From Algimonas porphyrae (GTDB lineage: Bacteria; Pseudomonadota; Alphaproteobacteria; Caulobacterales; Maricaulaceae), in the NCBI RefSeq assembly GCF_041429795.1, contig NZ_CP163424.1, positions 124,001 through 188,000 on the forward strand: a stretch of DNA of 64,000 nucleotides. The letters run 5' to 3'. How positions within the stretch are numbered: the stretch's first letter is position 1; each line of letters opens with the position of its first letter. Made by a program: the position numbers and the translations under genes. The notes under the pieces were generated by a model. The model saw only the letters and a program-made list of their open reading frames with translations, had not been told where the DNA came from and made no database searches. Shown here piece by piece: positions 47,898 to 57,223 of this stretch.

Positions 47898-49979
47898 TCA
47901 ATTCGTTCGTGGATCCGCTGAAATCAGATCCGGCCACCCAAAGGCCTCCCAAGCCGCAACCATGCCGATATCTTCGGCAAAGCTCATGAAGTCCGGGTGC
48001 TGCCATATGCGTCTGACAGGGTCGGTATCGGACCAGAGGTTCGCAAAACTGACGGCATTGGCCGGATGGATCTTCTCTCTGAAGAGTTTCATGACAAGAT
48101 CAGCATGCCCCATCCAGACAGCCGGCAATGCGATCGAGTGATCGTGGGGATTGGGCAACGTGGCGTGTAGCAAATCCAACAAGGAACAGTATTTTTCCCG
48201 GTCTTCGGGATTGCCACTGCATATACCCTTCGATCCCATCTCAAAATACAGATCCTTTGCCTCTTCGGACATGGGGGTCGACTGGGAGAGCGGCATGATC
48301 GCCGTTCCCAGAAACCGCCTGGACGCGCAGTAGGTCGCAACGGCGGCGTCATGATCCCCCATCGCGGCCTGAGCGAGCGCGCACCAGACCGTCGGCATGC
48401 CAAGGTCTGCGACAGTCTGCCCGGCCTCACGCGCGGCTTCGAAGTCTCCAAGATTGAAAAACGCGGAGGATAGCATTGCGTAGTTGCGACCATAGGCCGG
48501 GTCCTGCTCGATCGCTGCCTCGATATAGGGCAACGCCTCTCGCGTGCGACCGAGATAAAGAAGGCAGGACCCCAGGCGCATGGTGACGTCGGAATTGTTG
48601 GGTTCCAGCGCATAGGCCTTCAAAGCGTATTCGAGCGCCTTCGCGGGATCATACCGGGTCCATTCGTGTATGCTCAGAATGGATAAGGCATATCCCTGCT
48701 CGGGGTTTAACGCCAAGGCGCGCCCAGCGTGGGAAGCCGCCAAGGCCGAGCGTTCGACCTTGTCCAGACTGGGCCTGTGAACGATCGTGGAGATCACCGC
48801 CTCCGCCAGAGCCGTCCAGCATTCGGCGAAGTCCGGATCGATAGACAGCGCCTGTTCGAGTACGTCGATCGCGGTCTCAAGCGCGTTCTCGATCATGGGT
48901 TTCTGGGTAAGAGACCGGCCCTGGAGATAGAGCGCATAAGCCTTTCGGCTCGCCGTCATCCGTCTTGCTGGTTTCGAACCCGCGGTGACGCCAAGAGCCT
49001 TGCATAGCCCTGCTATCACGTTGGCTCCGATCACCTGGCGTGATCCGACGACGTCATCAACCGTTCCCTCGATCCGGTCCGACCAGACCTCATACCCACC
49101 ACTGCCATCGACCAGGCGGATGTCGAGGGTGACAATATTTTGACGGCGCCGCACTGACCCTTCCACGATATGCGAGACGTTCAGTCGTTGTGTCATTTCC
49201 GGCAGGGTCAGCCCTTGTTCCGAAACGGCATTGATCGATGTCCGGCCCACGAGTGCCACGCCGTCGACATCATTGAGGCGGGAACAGAGTTCATCGACGG
49301 CACCATCTGCCAGGAAGAAGTCTTCTATCTGATCATCATATTGTTCGAAGGGCAGCACAGCGAGAATGGCTTTGGGTTGATTTTGCGTTGCGCGATCAAA
49401 TCCAGACCAGGCACGCACGATCTCTGTGGCAGAGGTGTTGTCACCAACATCCGCGAATGCCGACAATCGGGAATTGACCAAAATACGTAGACGTCCATTG
49501 ATCTGCAGACGTCTGGCCTCGATCCAAACCTTGAGTTCGTCATTAAATGTGAGGTCACTCAACAGTGTTTCCCCGGAGACACTGTTGAGCGCATCAATAA
49601 TGGCCGGCGCATCACCATCAGAGAGTGTCGCTAACAGACCGGTCAGATCTGAATGGACCCAGTCCGGATTGATGCGCACTTGGCTATGGGAGACATCCAG
49701 CAGATCCGACGCAACCGGGCTCAACTCCCGCGTCAGCTCATACAAACATTGTCGCAGACTCGCCAAAGCCTGCTTGCGAAACCGCCTTGGCCAGAGAAGT
49801 CTGGCGAGCTGGTCGCGCGATATGGGCTCGCCCGGTGCAAGACAGAGAAGGGCCAGAATGGCACGTCCACGACGATTCGAAAGTTCAAGAACGCGACCGT
49901 CTGGTTGGAAAATCTTGAAGCCGCCAAAGAGACTGACACGGAGTTTCTGCCAATCCGGTTCAGACCCTTCCATGTTCAT
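47898..49979 (-). CDS. SARP/OmpR-type regulator with TolB-like and TPR domains
   Basis: A 693-residue regulator. An N-terminal winged-helix DNA-binding domain (LRVSLFGGFKIFQPDGR, PISRDQLARLLWPRR) is followed by a bacterial-transcriptional-activator-like helical region, a TolB-amino-terminal-like segment (LAVLPFEQYDDQIEDFF to RLVDGSGGYEVWSDR) and many TPRs (about 340-640). This order is known in CadC/SARP-like alphaproteobacterial regulators that sense cell state by an unknown route. No membrane helix is seen, so it is cytosolic. It lies upstream of the SnoaL-SDR-ADH operon in the same direction and could control it. Confidence 0.88.
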   Translation of the reverse strand: MNMEGSEPDWQKLRVSLFGGFKIFQPDGRVLELSNRRGRAILALLCLAPGEPISRDQLARLLWPRRFRKQALASLRQCLYELTRELSPVASDLLDVSHSQVRINPDWVHSDLTGLLATLSDGDAPAIIDALNSVSGETLLSDLTFNDELKVWIEARRLQINGRLRILVNSRLSAFADVGDNTSATEIVRAWSGFDRATQNQPKAILAVLPFEQYDDQIEDFFLADGAVDELCSRLNDVDGVALVGRTSINAVSEQGLTLPEMTQRLNVSHIVEGSVRRRQNIVTLDIRLVDGSGGYEVWSDRIEGTVDDVVGSRQVIGANVIAGLCKALGVTAGSKPARRMTASRKAYALYLQGRSLTQKPMIENALETAIDVLEQALSIDPDFAECWTALAEAVISTIVHRPSLDKVERSALAASHAGRALALNPEQGYALSILSIHEWTRYDPAKALEYALKAYALEPNNSDVTMRLGSCLLYLGRTREALPYIEAAIEQDPAYGRNYAMLSSAFFNLGDFEAAREAGQTVADLGMPTVWCALAQAAMGDHDAAVATYCASRRFLGTAIMPLSQSTPMSEEAKDLYFEMGSKGICSGNPEDREKYCSLLDLLHATLPNPHDHSIALPAVWMGHADLVMKLFREKIHPANAVSFANLWSDTDPVRRIWQHPDFMSFAEDIGMVAAWEAFGWPDLISADPRTN

Positions 49980-50296
49980 GCATCGCCCCTAATATGATAT
50001 CAGATAGTCCCTACGGACTGATCGACGGCTTTTCAATCCGCCGATGAGAAGCGCAAATAAGGGTTACAATTTTTCGGCTGTCCTCTGCTACGAAGACCTA
50101 TCGAGGTCATGGCCTTGAGAAGGATACAATCCTTCGAAGGTTTCAACAGACCTCATGTCCGACGCGATTTTCGTGACGAAATGTCCTCGATAAGGCCAAG
50201 CAGGGAATGGCGATGCCGAAGCCGTATTATCATTTGTCGAATGCGGGACATTGAAGTCCGTTCGACATTTGAGCCAGATTCTCTTCGGAATGCGGG
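49980..50296. other. Intergenic region between two regulator genes
   Basis: About 317 bases between the SARP-like gene start and the LysR gene stop. It should hold the SARP-gene promoter. I see no coding frame with a ribosome-binding site, no clear RNA gene and no strong repeat. Confidence 0.5.
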
Positions 50297-51214
50297 TTAG
50301 CCCTGATGCACGAGGTCTTCCGCATTGAGCGAAAGCTGTTGAAATAATCTTTCCTGAATTTTGGAAATAGGCTCGGCGACCATAAAGGCGGTTATCCGGA
50401 CATTTGTGGAGACCGCATCGGAAACCATCATCAGGCCATTTTCCTCGGCAGTTCCGGGCGCGACGTTGCGCGGCAGCCAGGACAGCCCCAGACCCTCTTG
50501 GGTCGCTGTGAGAATGCTTTCGGCTAGAGAAGCCCTGTAAACCGTCTTCAGCCGCTTTCGAGCCGGCATGTCCTCGATGCAGTGTTCGACGATCCGGTAC
50601 ATATAAGTGGTCGGCGAATAGGCGAGCAGTGGAATGTCGGGCCCTTTGGCGGCATCAAGATCGGGGGCATCGCGGCCCAGTTTCTGATAGGGCAATATCT
50701 GAGTGCTTGCGAGATCGAACCGGACGAAGCCGTTCAGGTCGAGTGGAGTGGGGACAGCGGGATGATCGTAGCAGACGAACAAGTCGCTCGATCCATTTCT
50801 CAGGCTTTCAATATAGTCTTCAAAGCTGCGCATATCTGCAGAAATCGACGTCGGGAAAGACCCGATGCGCTTTTGCAAGTTTCCCACCATGGTCGGGATA
50901 AATGTCAGCGAGAGGGTATGCAGACAGGCGATCGTCAATGATTCTTCGGACAGACGGACATCGTTGCGGGCATTTGCTTGGGCTTCATAAGCGTCATAGA
51001 TGATTTCGCGAGCAGTCTTGATGAACGCCTCACCGATGTCGGTGAGCTGAATCGGATGGCTTGAACGATCAAGCAGCTCTGCGCCGACCCATGACTCAAG
51101 CGACTGAATGCGGCGGCTGAGGGCCGACTGGGTAATCCGTCTATTCGTGGCCGAACGGGCAAAGTGTCCCAATTCTGCAACAGCAACAAAATCTTCTAGC
51201 CACTTAAGCTCCAA
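50297..51214 (-). CDS. LysR family transcriptional regulator
   Basis: A 305-residue LysR-type regulator. The N-terminal helix-turn-helix reads LEDFVAVAELGHFARSA and ITQSALSRRIQSLESWVG; the C-terminal part is the periplasmic-binding-protein-like ligand domain. The start is a TTG at 51214 with an AAGGAG site. It is divergent from the TonB receptor gene, with a T-N11-A dyad in the shared region, so it probably regulates that receptor and itself. Confidence 0.95.
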   Translation of the reverse strand: MELKWLEDFVAVAELGHFARSATNRRITQSALSRRIQSLESWVGAELLDRSSHPIQLTDIGEAFIKTAREIIYDAYEAQANARNDVRLSEESLTIACLHTLSLTFIPTMVGNLQKRIGSFPTSISADMRSFEDYIESLRNGSSDLFVCYDHPAVPTPLDLNGFVRFDLASTQILPYQKLGRDAPDLDAAKGPDIPLLAYSPTTYMYRIVEHCIEDMPARKRLKTVYRASLAESILTATQEGLGLSWLPRNVAPGTAEENGLMMVSDAVSTNVRITAFMVAEPISKIQERLFQQLSLNAEDLVHQG

Positions 51215-51236
51215 AAAATCTCCTTAAATCAGCATC

Positions 51237-51251
51237 ATGCGTTTTTCGCAT
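51237..51251. promoter_or_regulatory. Candidate LysR box (T-N11-A dyad)
   Basis: ATGCG-TTTTT-CGCAT is a perfect five-base dyad with a T-N11-A core, the canonical LysR recognition form. It lies 23 bases upstream of the LysR start and about 85 bases upstream of the TonB receptor start, where an autoregulated activator would bind. Confidence 0.6.
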
Positions 51252-51336
51252 CAAGTCTCCCATATTTTGAATTTGCGTTCAAGTCCGCGCGCCACCCTTA
51301 AGGACACTGTATAAATCAGCACCCTAGGGGAGACAT

Positions 51337-54300
51337 ATGACGGGTATCGGGAACGTAGCGAACGGGAATAACGGGCAACGCCCAATTTCATTACGCGTGT
51401 TGGGACTTGGCGTCGCGACGATAGCATTGATGGTCGGCACCCAACCCGCCTATGCTCAAACCACCGGACCGGTTCAAGATGCCGTCGAGGGTGCGGATGA
51501 GATCATCGTGACCGGTTCGCGGATCCGGCGCGACGCCGTTGAAAGCACGGTGCCGCTTGTCGTCATCGACTTCGATCAGTTTGACGAAATTGGCACGACC
51601 GACCTTGCGGAAGCCCTGACGGAGCTTCCGGGTGTCGAAGAAGGCATCTCGCAGCGTAATTCGAACAATTTCATCCAGACTTCGGGCCTCTCGACAATCT
51701 CACTGCGACGCCTCGGCGACGACCGTACCCTCGCTCTCATCAACGGCAAACGCGCCGTGTCGAATTCGGGCAATGCGGACCGTGTCAGCGTCAGCACGAT
51801 CCCGGCCGGCCTTGTGGAGCGCACCGAAATCACGACAGGCGGCCTGTCCGCCATCTACGGCTCGGACGCAATTGCTGGCGTCGTAAACTTCATGATCGAA
51901 GATGACTTCACCGGTTTTGAAACGGATGCGCGCTACTCTACGCCGGAAGCGAGTGGCGGGGAGGAATTCCGCCTCAACGCTACCTATGGTACGGAAGCCA
52001 TGGACGGGCGGGCCTACTTCCTGATCGGCGGTACCTACCGCGACGAGAAAATGATCATGGCCGATGCAACACGGCCAAATTCCATTCTGCCAATCAGTTT
52101 CGATGATCCCAGTTTCTCAAACAATGATTCTTTCGCTGATCAACCCAATCAGCCCGGGTGTCGTCCCGAGCCTGCCAATAATGATTTCCATTGTTTTCTG
52201 GGCAATCGCTCCAGCTTCACGCCAGGCGGCGTTTTCGAAGGCGGTGATGCTTGGAATGTCGGCGGTGTCTGGTTCAACGACCGATCGCTGCAACCGTCCG
52301 ATCGCACAGGCAGTTCGGACTTTTTTTCGGATGTGGACGGTTACAACTTCCGGCCTGACCGCACCCTTTCCGGCTCGCGTGAGATCCTCAATCTCGGCGC
52401 CACGGCTCGCTATGACTTCACACCAGATCTGACAGGGTCGCTGACAGCACTCTATTCCAGCGTCGAAAGCAATACGATCGGCGGTTTCCAGAACGTGTCC
52501 GGCACGACACGTTACGGTTTGTTGGACGCCGATAGTGTCGGAAACATCTCGTCGAGCCACCCACTGATTCCGGTGGAAGTCGAAGAGACCCGATCCGGTT
52601 CCGTATCGTTCTCCCGCCGCTTTGTGGAAGTGGGGCAGAATCAGCGGATCAATGAGCGCGACACCATCCGCCTCATGAGTGACCTGAAAGGGTCACTGAG
52701 CGATAACTTCGATTTCGAACTCTACGGGACTTATGGCTACTTCAAACAGGAGCAGCAAAACCCGAATGAGATCAACCTCGCCCGCTTGAGCGCTGCCTTG
52801 GATGTTGAAACGGTTAGTGGCAATATCCAATGTTCGGATGCAGACCGCCGCGCAGAAGGCTGCGTGCCGATCAACATCTTCGGCGAGAACTCGATCACGG
52901 CAGATGCTGCCGACTATATTCGCTATAACGGGTTTGGTGAGCAAAGCCGGACACAGTACTCGGCCGGTGGGTATGTCACCGGAGACCTGGCGCAGTTCGG
53001 GCCGCACGCATTGCAGGCCGTTTTTGGTGCCGAGTTCCGCCGCGAAGAGCAGAGTACCACGGGGGATCCCGACGGCGATAGTATTGGCGGGCTGGACGGG
53101 GATCCGACGACGAACGATGTCTTCCAGACCACGCTTGCAACTTTCCCATCGGTCCAGTCGAGCTATGATGTGGTCGAGGCCTTCGGAGAATTGAAACTGC
53201 CTCTGTCGGATAATTTCACAGCCGAGGCAGCGGCACGCATTGCCAATTATACAACGGTTGGAACGGTCTATTCATGGAACCTGGCAAGTACCTGGAGACC
53301 GACGCCAAATCTGAATTTCCGGGCCAACCTCGCTAAGGCGCAGCGTGCTCCGAGCCTGACAGAGTTCTTCTCGCCCGCGCGGACCGATAGTGACGGTCTG
53401 AACGATCCGTGTTCGGGACTTCTGGCGGATGGAACCGGGATTACCGGCATTTCCGGTGACGGCTCGGCGAATGCCGATCTCGCTATCGTGACGGCTAACT
53501 GCCTCTCAGAGCCAGGAATTCAAGCTTACTTCGCGGATCCGGAACAGGACCCGGACTTCGATCCTCCCGGATCCGTCAACGGTCCGAACTCGGGAAACCC
53601 GAATGTTCGGGAGGAGACGGCCAGCACGCTTACGTTGGGTGTCGGTTACCGTCCCGAATGGTTCGACGGTCTGACACTGGTCGTGGATTACTTCCGCATC
53701 AATATTGATGATGCCATCACATCCATCAGCACGCAGAACACGGTCAGCCTCTGCTACTCCGCCTCGGATTTTCCGAATAATCGTTTCTGCGACGTCATCA
53801 CCCGGAATCCGGAGACAGGCTTCATCACGGAAGTCATCAACTTCCAGGAGAACTTGAACGAGGAAAATGTTGAGGGGATTGACGTAACGCTCAATTACGA
53901 GTTCGCGCTTCCAAAGATACCCGGCGAGTTCGACCTGCGCCTCAATTACAGCCACTATCTTGAAGACGAAGTGGTCTTCGAAGGTATTGGCGGCGAGGAA
54001 ATCACGACAACGTCGCTGGGAGAAATCGGCTCAGCCGATGACGAGTTCCGGGCGACCATGTCCTACGATCTCGATAAGTTCCGACTGCGCTATACGCTCT
54101 TGTTCGAAGAAGGCGGCGTGGACGACCCCATCAACGATCCCGATCCATCCTTCGAACGCTACTTCAAGACCGGCGACGAGTTCTTCCACCGGATTTACGC
54201 GCGCTACGACTTCGGGGCTGATGATCGCTACCGCATCTATGGCGGGGTCAACAATATCTTCGACAATTTCGGACCAATCCTTCCGAGCGGTCTGGATAAT

Positions 54301-54381
54301 GGTAGCTCCTATAATATCGTATCCGACTTAGGCGACATTGTCGGGCGGGAGTTTTATGCTGGTGTCAGGGTCCGGTTCTAA
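51337..54381 (+). CDS. TonB-dependent receptor
   Basis: A 1014-residue outer-membrane receptor. It has a signal peptide ending at about residue 42 (PAYAQ), a TonB-box-like region with DEIIVTGSRIRRD, an N-terminal plug domain (LTELPGVEEGISQRNSNN to GGLSAIYGSDAIAGVVNFM) and a 22-strand barrel ending in the aromatic C terminus AGVRVRF. Receptors of this size in related bacteria take up carbohydrates, aromatic compounds or siderophores; the ligand is unknown. A GGGAGA site precedes the ATG. LysR control is likely. Confidence 0.96.
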   Translation: MTGIGNVANGNNGQRPISLRVLGLGVATIALMVGTQPAYAQTTGPVQDAVEGADEIIVTGSRIRRDAVESTVPLVVIDFDQFDEIGTTDLAEALTELPGVEEGISQRNSNNFIQTSGLSTISLRRLGDDRTLALINGKRAVSNSGNADRVSVSTIPAGLVERTEITTGGLSAIYGSDAIAGVVNFMIEDDFTGFETDARYSTPEASGGEEFRLNATYGTEAMDGRAYFLIGGTYRDEKMIMADATRPNSILPISFDDPSFSNNDSFADQPNQPGCRPEPANNDFHCFLGNRSSFTPGGVFEGGDAWNVGGVWFNDRSLQPSDRTGSSDFFSDVDGYNFRPDRTLSGSREILNLGATARYDFTPDLTGSLTALYSSVESNTIGGFQNVSGTTRYGLLDADSVGNISSSHPLIPVEVEETRSGSVSFSRRFVEVGQNQRINERDTIRLMSDLKGSLSDNFDFELYGTYGYFKQEQQNPNEINLARLSAALDVETVSGNIQCSDADRRAEGCVPINIFGENSITADAADYIRYNGFGEQSRTQYSAGGYVTGDLAQFGPHALQAVFGAEFRREEQSTTGDPDGDSIGGLDGDPTTNDVFQTTLATFPSVQSSYDVVEAFGELKLPLSDNFTAEAAARIANYTTVGTVYSWNLASTWRPTPNLNFRANLAKAQRAPSLTEFFSPARTDSDGLNDPCSGLLADGTGITGISGDGSANADLAIVTANCLSEPGIQAYFADPEQDPDFDPPGSVNGPNSGNPNVREETASTLTLGVGYRPEWFDGLTLVVDYFRINIDDAITSISTQNTVSLCYSASDFPNNRFCDVITRNPETGFITEVINFQENLNEENVEGIDVTLNYEFALPKIPGEFDLRLNYSHYLEDEVVFEGIGGEEITTTSLGEIGSADDEFRATMSYDLDKFRLRYTLLFEEGGVDDPINDPDPSFERYFKTGDEFFHRIYARYDFGADDRYRIYGGVNNIFDNFGPILPSGLDNGSSYNIVSDLGDIVGREFYAGVRVRF

Positions 54382-54403
54382 GTCCAGCCGCTTTTTGACA
54401 GGG

Positions 54404-54481
54404 ATGCGGATTCTGATCGCTGCGCATGCCACGGCTCTGCTCGTGGCATGCGCATCCGTGCCGCAACCCGCCGTGACATAG
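54404..54481 (+). pseudogene. Truncated lipoprotein gene start
   Basis: A 25-codon frame reading MRILIAAHATALLVACASVP then ending PQPAVT and TAG. It has the form of a lipoprotein signal peptide with lipobox LVAC, but nothing follows. It begins 22 bases after the TonB receptor stop and is probably the remnant of a downstream lipoprotein gene, cut by a deletion. It overlaps the 13-bp hairpin at 54421-54454. Confidence 0.45.
54421..54454. repeat. Perfect 13-bp inverted repeat hairpin
   Basis: TGCGCATGCCACG (54421-54433) and its exact reverse complement (54442-54454) around an eight-base loop, 40 bases after the TonB receptor stop. No T tract follows, so it may be an RNA-stabilising or attenuating structure rather than a simple terminator. 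Confidence 0.75.
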
Positions 54482-54534
54482 ACCTACGACCAATCAACAC
54501 AGTGCCATCCATGATGCTGTGCCATCCGTGATAA

Positions 54535-54830
54535 AGACCGGTACATCGCGCCTGCGGATGTGAGCCGTTGAGCCGCTTCCGCTATGAGCTGAAGAAGGCC
54601 AGGTTCCACGACGCGACGGCGCAGCTTGGCAGGCCGGACGGATGATCGATGGTTCGGTCAAGCAGACGTTCGAGCTACCCCATAGCCCCTACGCCATGAT
54701 CGAAGCGACGTCGTTGCTGCAGGACGATTATGGGTTGGCGAGATTGCCAGAAGCCATCAATTACTGGCCTCCGGATGATGAGATCCGCCAAATTCAGCAA
54801 GCAAACAGACTCCGGCTGAAGACGGAATAG
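54535..54830 (+). pseudogene. Degenerate coding remnant, unknown
   Basis: Two frames that look like one broken gene. The first (to the TGA at 54643) ends RYELKKARFHDATAQLGRPD; the second begins at the ATG at 54642 and reads MIDGSVKQTFELPHSPYAMI to NRLRLKTE (62 residues). Neither has a convincing ribosome-binding site. The join at ATGA could also be translational coupling, but short length and poor context favour a remnant. The family is not recognised. Confidence 0.4.
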
Positions 54831-55184
54831 TAACGTCAACATATCGGTCCCGGCTCAGGTATGGACGAAGCATAGAGTTGCACGCTTGGTCGCTTTAGGC
54901 AGGTACTGCTTGAAGATATTCCGTCCTTATCGTGTCATTCCGCACAGAACTTAAACTGACACCACAAGTGTTCGAAATACCCCGATATGCTGGCTAGAGA
55001 TTCACCCTTTATGCCGGAACCGTCCCTTTTCTTATGTTCGCCAAAAGCCTGCGCAGATTGACGGAGGCCAGAACAGGACGGTCGTGGAATTTATATGATC
55101 GGCGCCTGACTACAGAAGCGCACAAATCGCACGAAGCGCATTGGCTATAAGCTCGTGGGTGCCACGCGAGCCTACAGAGGTCCA
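54831..55184. other. Intergenic stretch without gene
   Basis: About 350 bases between the remnant and the convergent end of the GT2 gene. No supported coding frame or RNA gene is seen. It marks the border between the accessory region and the glycan cluster. Confidence 0.5.
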
Positions 55185-56135
55185 TTAACCCCGCAGCGGA
55201 CGATTATCCTGCATGTCGAACAGCATGCCGAAGAACAGGCTCTGTATGCCGGATGTGAAGGCGAAGAACATGGAGATCGTCGAAATCAACGGCACATCAC
55301 CCGTTGTGAACAGAACCCAGAATACGCGCAGCGCGAACAGGAGGAACATGATCATCAGGAAGATACCCAGCATGTAGAACAGGACCAGCGGGTGGAAATC
55401 GCGGATGATGTATTTGTTCTTCATGCGCCAGAAGAAGCCCTTCACCAGAATGTTCGAAATGGTGAACACGACGCGGCGGATCTTGATCCCGCTCTTTTCA
55501 CCGACATTATAGACCGGTTCCGTCGGGACATCGCGGACAGTGAACTTGTGAACATTCAGCTTGATTAGAAGGTCATTAGGTTGGCCGTAGCGCTTATACA
55601 TGTCCTGCCAGTCGATCGTGTGCAGCACATCCTTGTCGGCCACGGTGTAGCCGGTCTGACTGTCGGAAATGTGCCAGTAGCCCGAAGATATTTTCGTGAG
55701 CAGGGACAGGACGGAATTACCGAAGAAGCGGCGGAACGGAATTTTCTCGATCGACCGGGAAACGATCAGGCGATTGGCCTTGGAATAGTTGACGCCTTCA
55801 TCGGCGACAGGAGCCACCAGAGCCGGCAGATCGTCCGGGTTCATCTGCCCGTCACCGGCCATGACCACAGCCATGTCCATGTCATTGTCACGGGCCCATT
55901 CATAACCGGTCGCGATCGCACCGCCGACACCCTGATTGACCGAGTGATGAAGCGCGACCACGCGCTTGTCCCGCTTGGCGAGCGCATCGAGAACATCGGC
56001 GGTCTTGTCCGTCGACTTGTCGTTCACGATCACGATGCGGTCGACCATATCCGGCATGGTATCGACCACCTTCTCGATCTGGGTTTCTTCATTGTGGCAA
56101 GGGATGACCGCAGCAAGCGTCTTGTCGGAATACAT
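55185..56135 (-). CDS. Family 2 glycosyltransferase with C-terminal membrane helices
   Basis: A 316-residue GT-A enzyme of the dolichol-phosphate-mannose-synthase-like group. AAVIPCHNEETQIEKVV opens the nucleotide-binding fold, VVMAGDGQMNPDDLP holds the metal-binding DxD-like site, and DSQTGYTV is the acceptor region. Two helices near the C terminus (VLFYMLGIFLMIMFLLFALR, FFAFTSGIQSLFFGMLF) anchor it to the inner membrane. It probably transfers a sugar to a polyprenyl-phosphate carrier. The start at 56135 (MYSDKTL) is preferred; an upstream extension lacks family sequence. It is the last gene of the minus-strand glycan cluster. Confidence 0.92.
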   Translation of the reverse strand: MYSDKTLAAVIPCHNEETQIEKVVDTMPDMVDRIVIVNDKSTDKTADVLDALAKRDKRVVALHHSVNQGVGGAIATGYEWARDNDMDMAVVMAGDGQMNPDDLPALVAPVADEGVNYSKANRLIVSRSIEKIPFRRFFGNSVLSLLTKISSGYWHISDSQTGYTVADKDVLHTIDWQDMYKRYGQPNDLLIKLNVHKFTVRDVPTEPVYNVGEKSGIKIRRVVFTISNILVKGFFWRMKNKYIIRDFHPLVLFYMLGIFLMIMFLLFALRVFWVLFTTGDVPLISTISMFFAFTSGIQSLFFGMLFDMQDNRPLRG

Positions 56136-56254
56136 GGCGAGCGCCTTAGAGTTCGTTGGGGTTTGTCGGACGGTATGGTTTCTGCATGTCATGACGAGCA
56201 AAGCAGAACGACCAACCGGGATAGGAAATGATCACGGTGTCAATGATGCGAAAT

Positions 56255-57223
56255 TCATTGATGATCAACCGTTTCTTCACCTGCGTCTGCGGCCTTGCTG
56301 CGTGTCAGCAGCCACCACAAGAAGACGGGGCCTAGCGGAACGAAGATCACGGCCAGCGCCGCGCGGGTGACGAGGGCCACGGACAGATTATCTTCGAAAC
56401 TGAGATTATATTCCAGCATCGACAGGTGTAATGCCCCTTCCAGACTGCCCGCCGAGGCCGGTAAAATCCGGATGATAAGCGCCAGATCGGACAAGGCACC
56501 GGCCACCACGCTGGCCGCTGCCGGCACGGCGGGAAACAGAGTCTTATAGGCGATGACGAAGGCCAAAATGAAACCGATCGCCTCGAGGAGCGTGTAAAAG
56601 GCCACACGCAACAGCGCGCCGCGATGACTGGAATATTGGCGCCAGTCCCCGACGACCGTCTTGGCAAAACCCGACAGGGGCAGGAATCCCGGCACCCAGG
56701 ACGGCCGCGCCGCCATCAGGACGAAAAATCCTGTCACGATTCCGGCCATCAGGATCAGGATGAAGGGGCTGACGACATGTCCACTGGCAAACAGAACCGC
56801 CATGGCGATCAGGGCCAGGCTTGCGAAAATGGCCCATTCGACGATCAGGATGGCGATCAGGCTCTGACTGAAATCCGCATAGCTCAGATCATGCTTTTTC
56901 TTCAAATAGACGCCGCGAATGCCGAATCCGAGAAAAGGGATCAGATAGTTAGTGAAGAAGGTGACGACGATGATCCCGAACGCTTCCCAGAACCCGACCC
57001 GCTTGCCGAATGGGGTCAGGGAGTGGATCAAGACGAAGGCCTGGAACAGGATGAAGGCAAACATGCCGACCACCATGACCCCGAACGGGCCCCATCCGAC
57101 GGAGGCTATATTCGTCACCACACCCGCACGCCGTTCGGCATCGCCGAAATACCAGCCGATCAGTCCGATCAGGACAACAAAGCCGATGATGGAGGTCAGA
57201 CGCTGACGTGTAACGGATGTCAT
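56255..57223 (-). CDS. LPG-synthase-TM / flippase-like membrane protein
   Basis: A 322-residue protein with about eight membrane helices, of the lysylphosphatidylglycerol-synthase transmembrane (UPF0104) family. Sequence clues are FFTNYLIPFLGFGIRGVYLKKK, the SDLALIIRILPASAGSLEGAL segment and the basic linker regions. In glycan clusters these proteins are thought to move lipid-linked intermediates, but this is not proven. It is joined to the upstream gene by an ATGA overlap. Confidence 0.88.
   Translation of the reverse strand: MTSVTRQRLTSIIGFVVLIGLIGWYFGDAERRAGVVTNIASVGWGPFGVMVVGMFAFILFQAFVLIHSLTPFGKRVGFWEAFGIIVVTFFTNYLIPFLGFGIRGVYLKKKHDLSYADFSQSLIAILIVEWAIFASLALIAMAVLFASGHVVSPFILILMAGIVTGFFVLMAARPSWVPGFLPLSGFAKTVVGDWRQYSSHRGALLRVAFYTLLEAIGFILAFVIAYKTLFPAVPAAASVVAGALSDLALIIRILPASAGSLEGALHLSMLEYNLSFEDNLSVALVTRAALAVIFVPLGPVFLWWLLTRSKAADAGEETVDHQ

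Noticed and set aside
43062-54900. Idea that the tRNA-Leu island extends through the whole accessory region to about 55 kb
   Set aside because: Base composition rises again after about 43.2 kb and I found no further copy of the tRNA 3' end near 55 kb. The region may be accessory but is not shown to be part of the same element.
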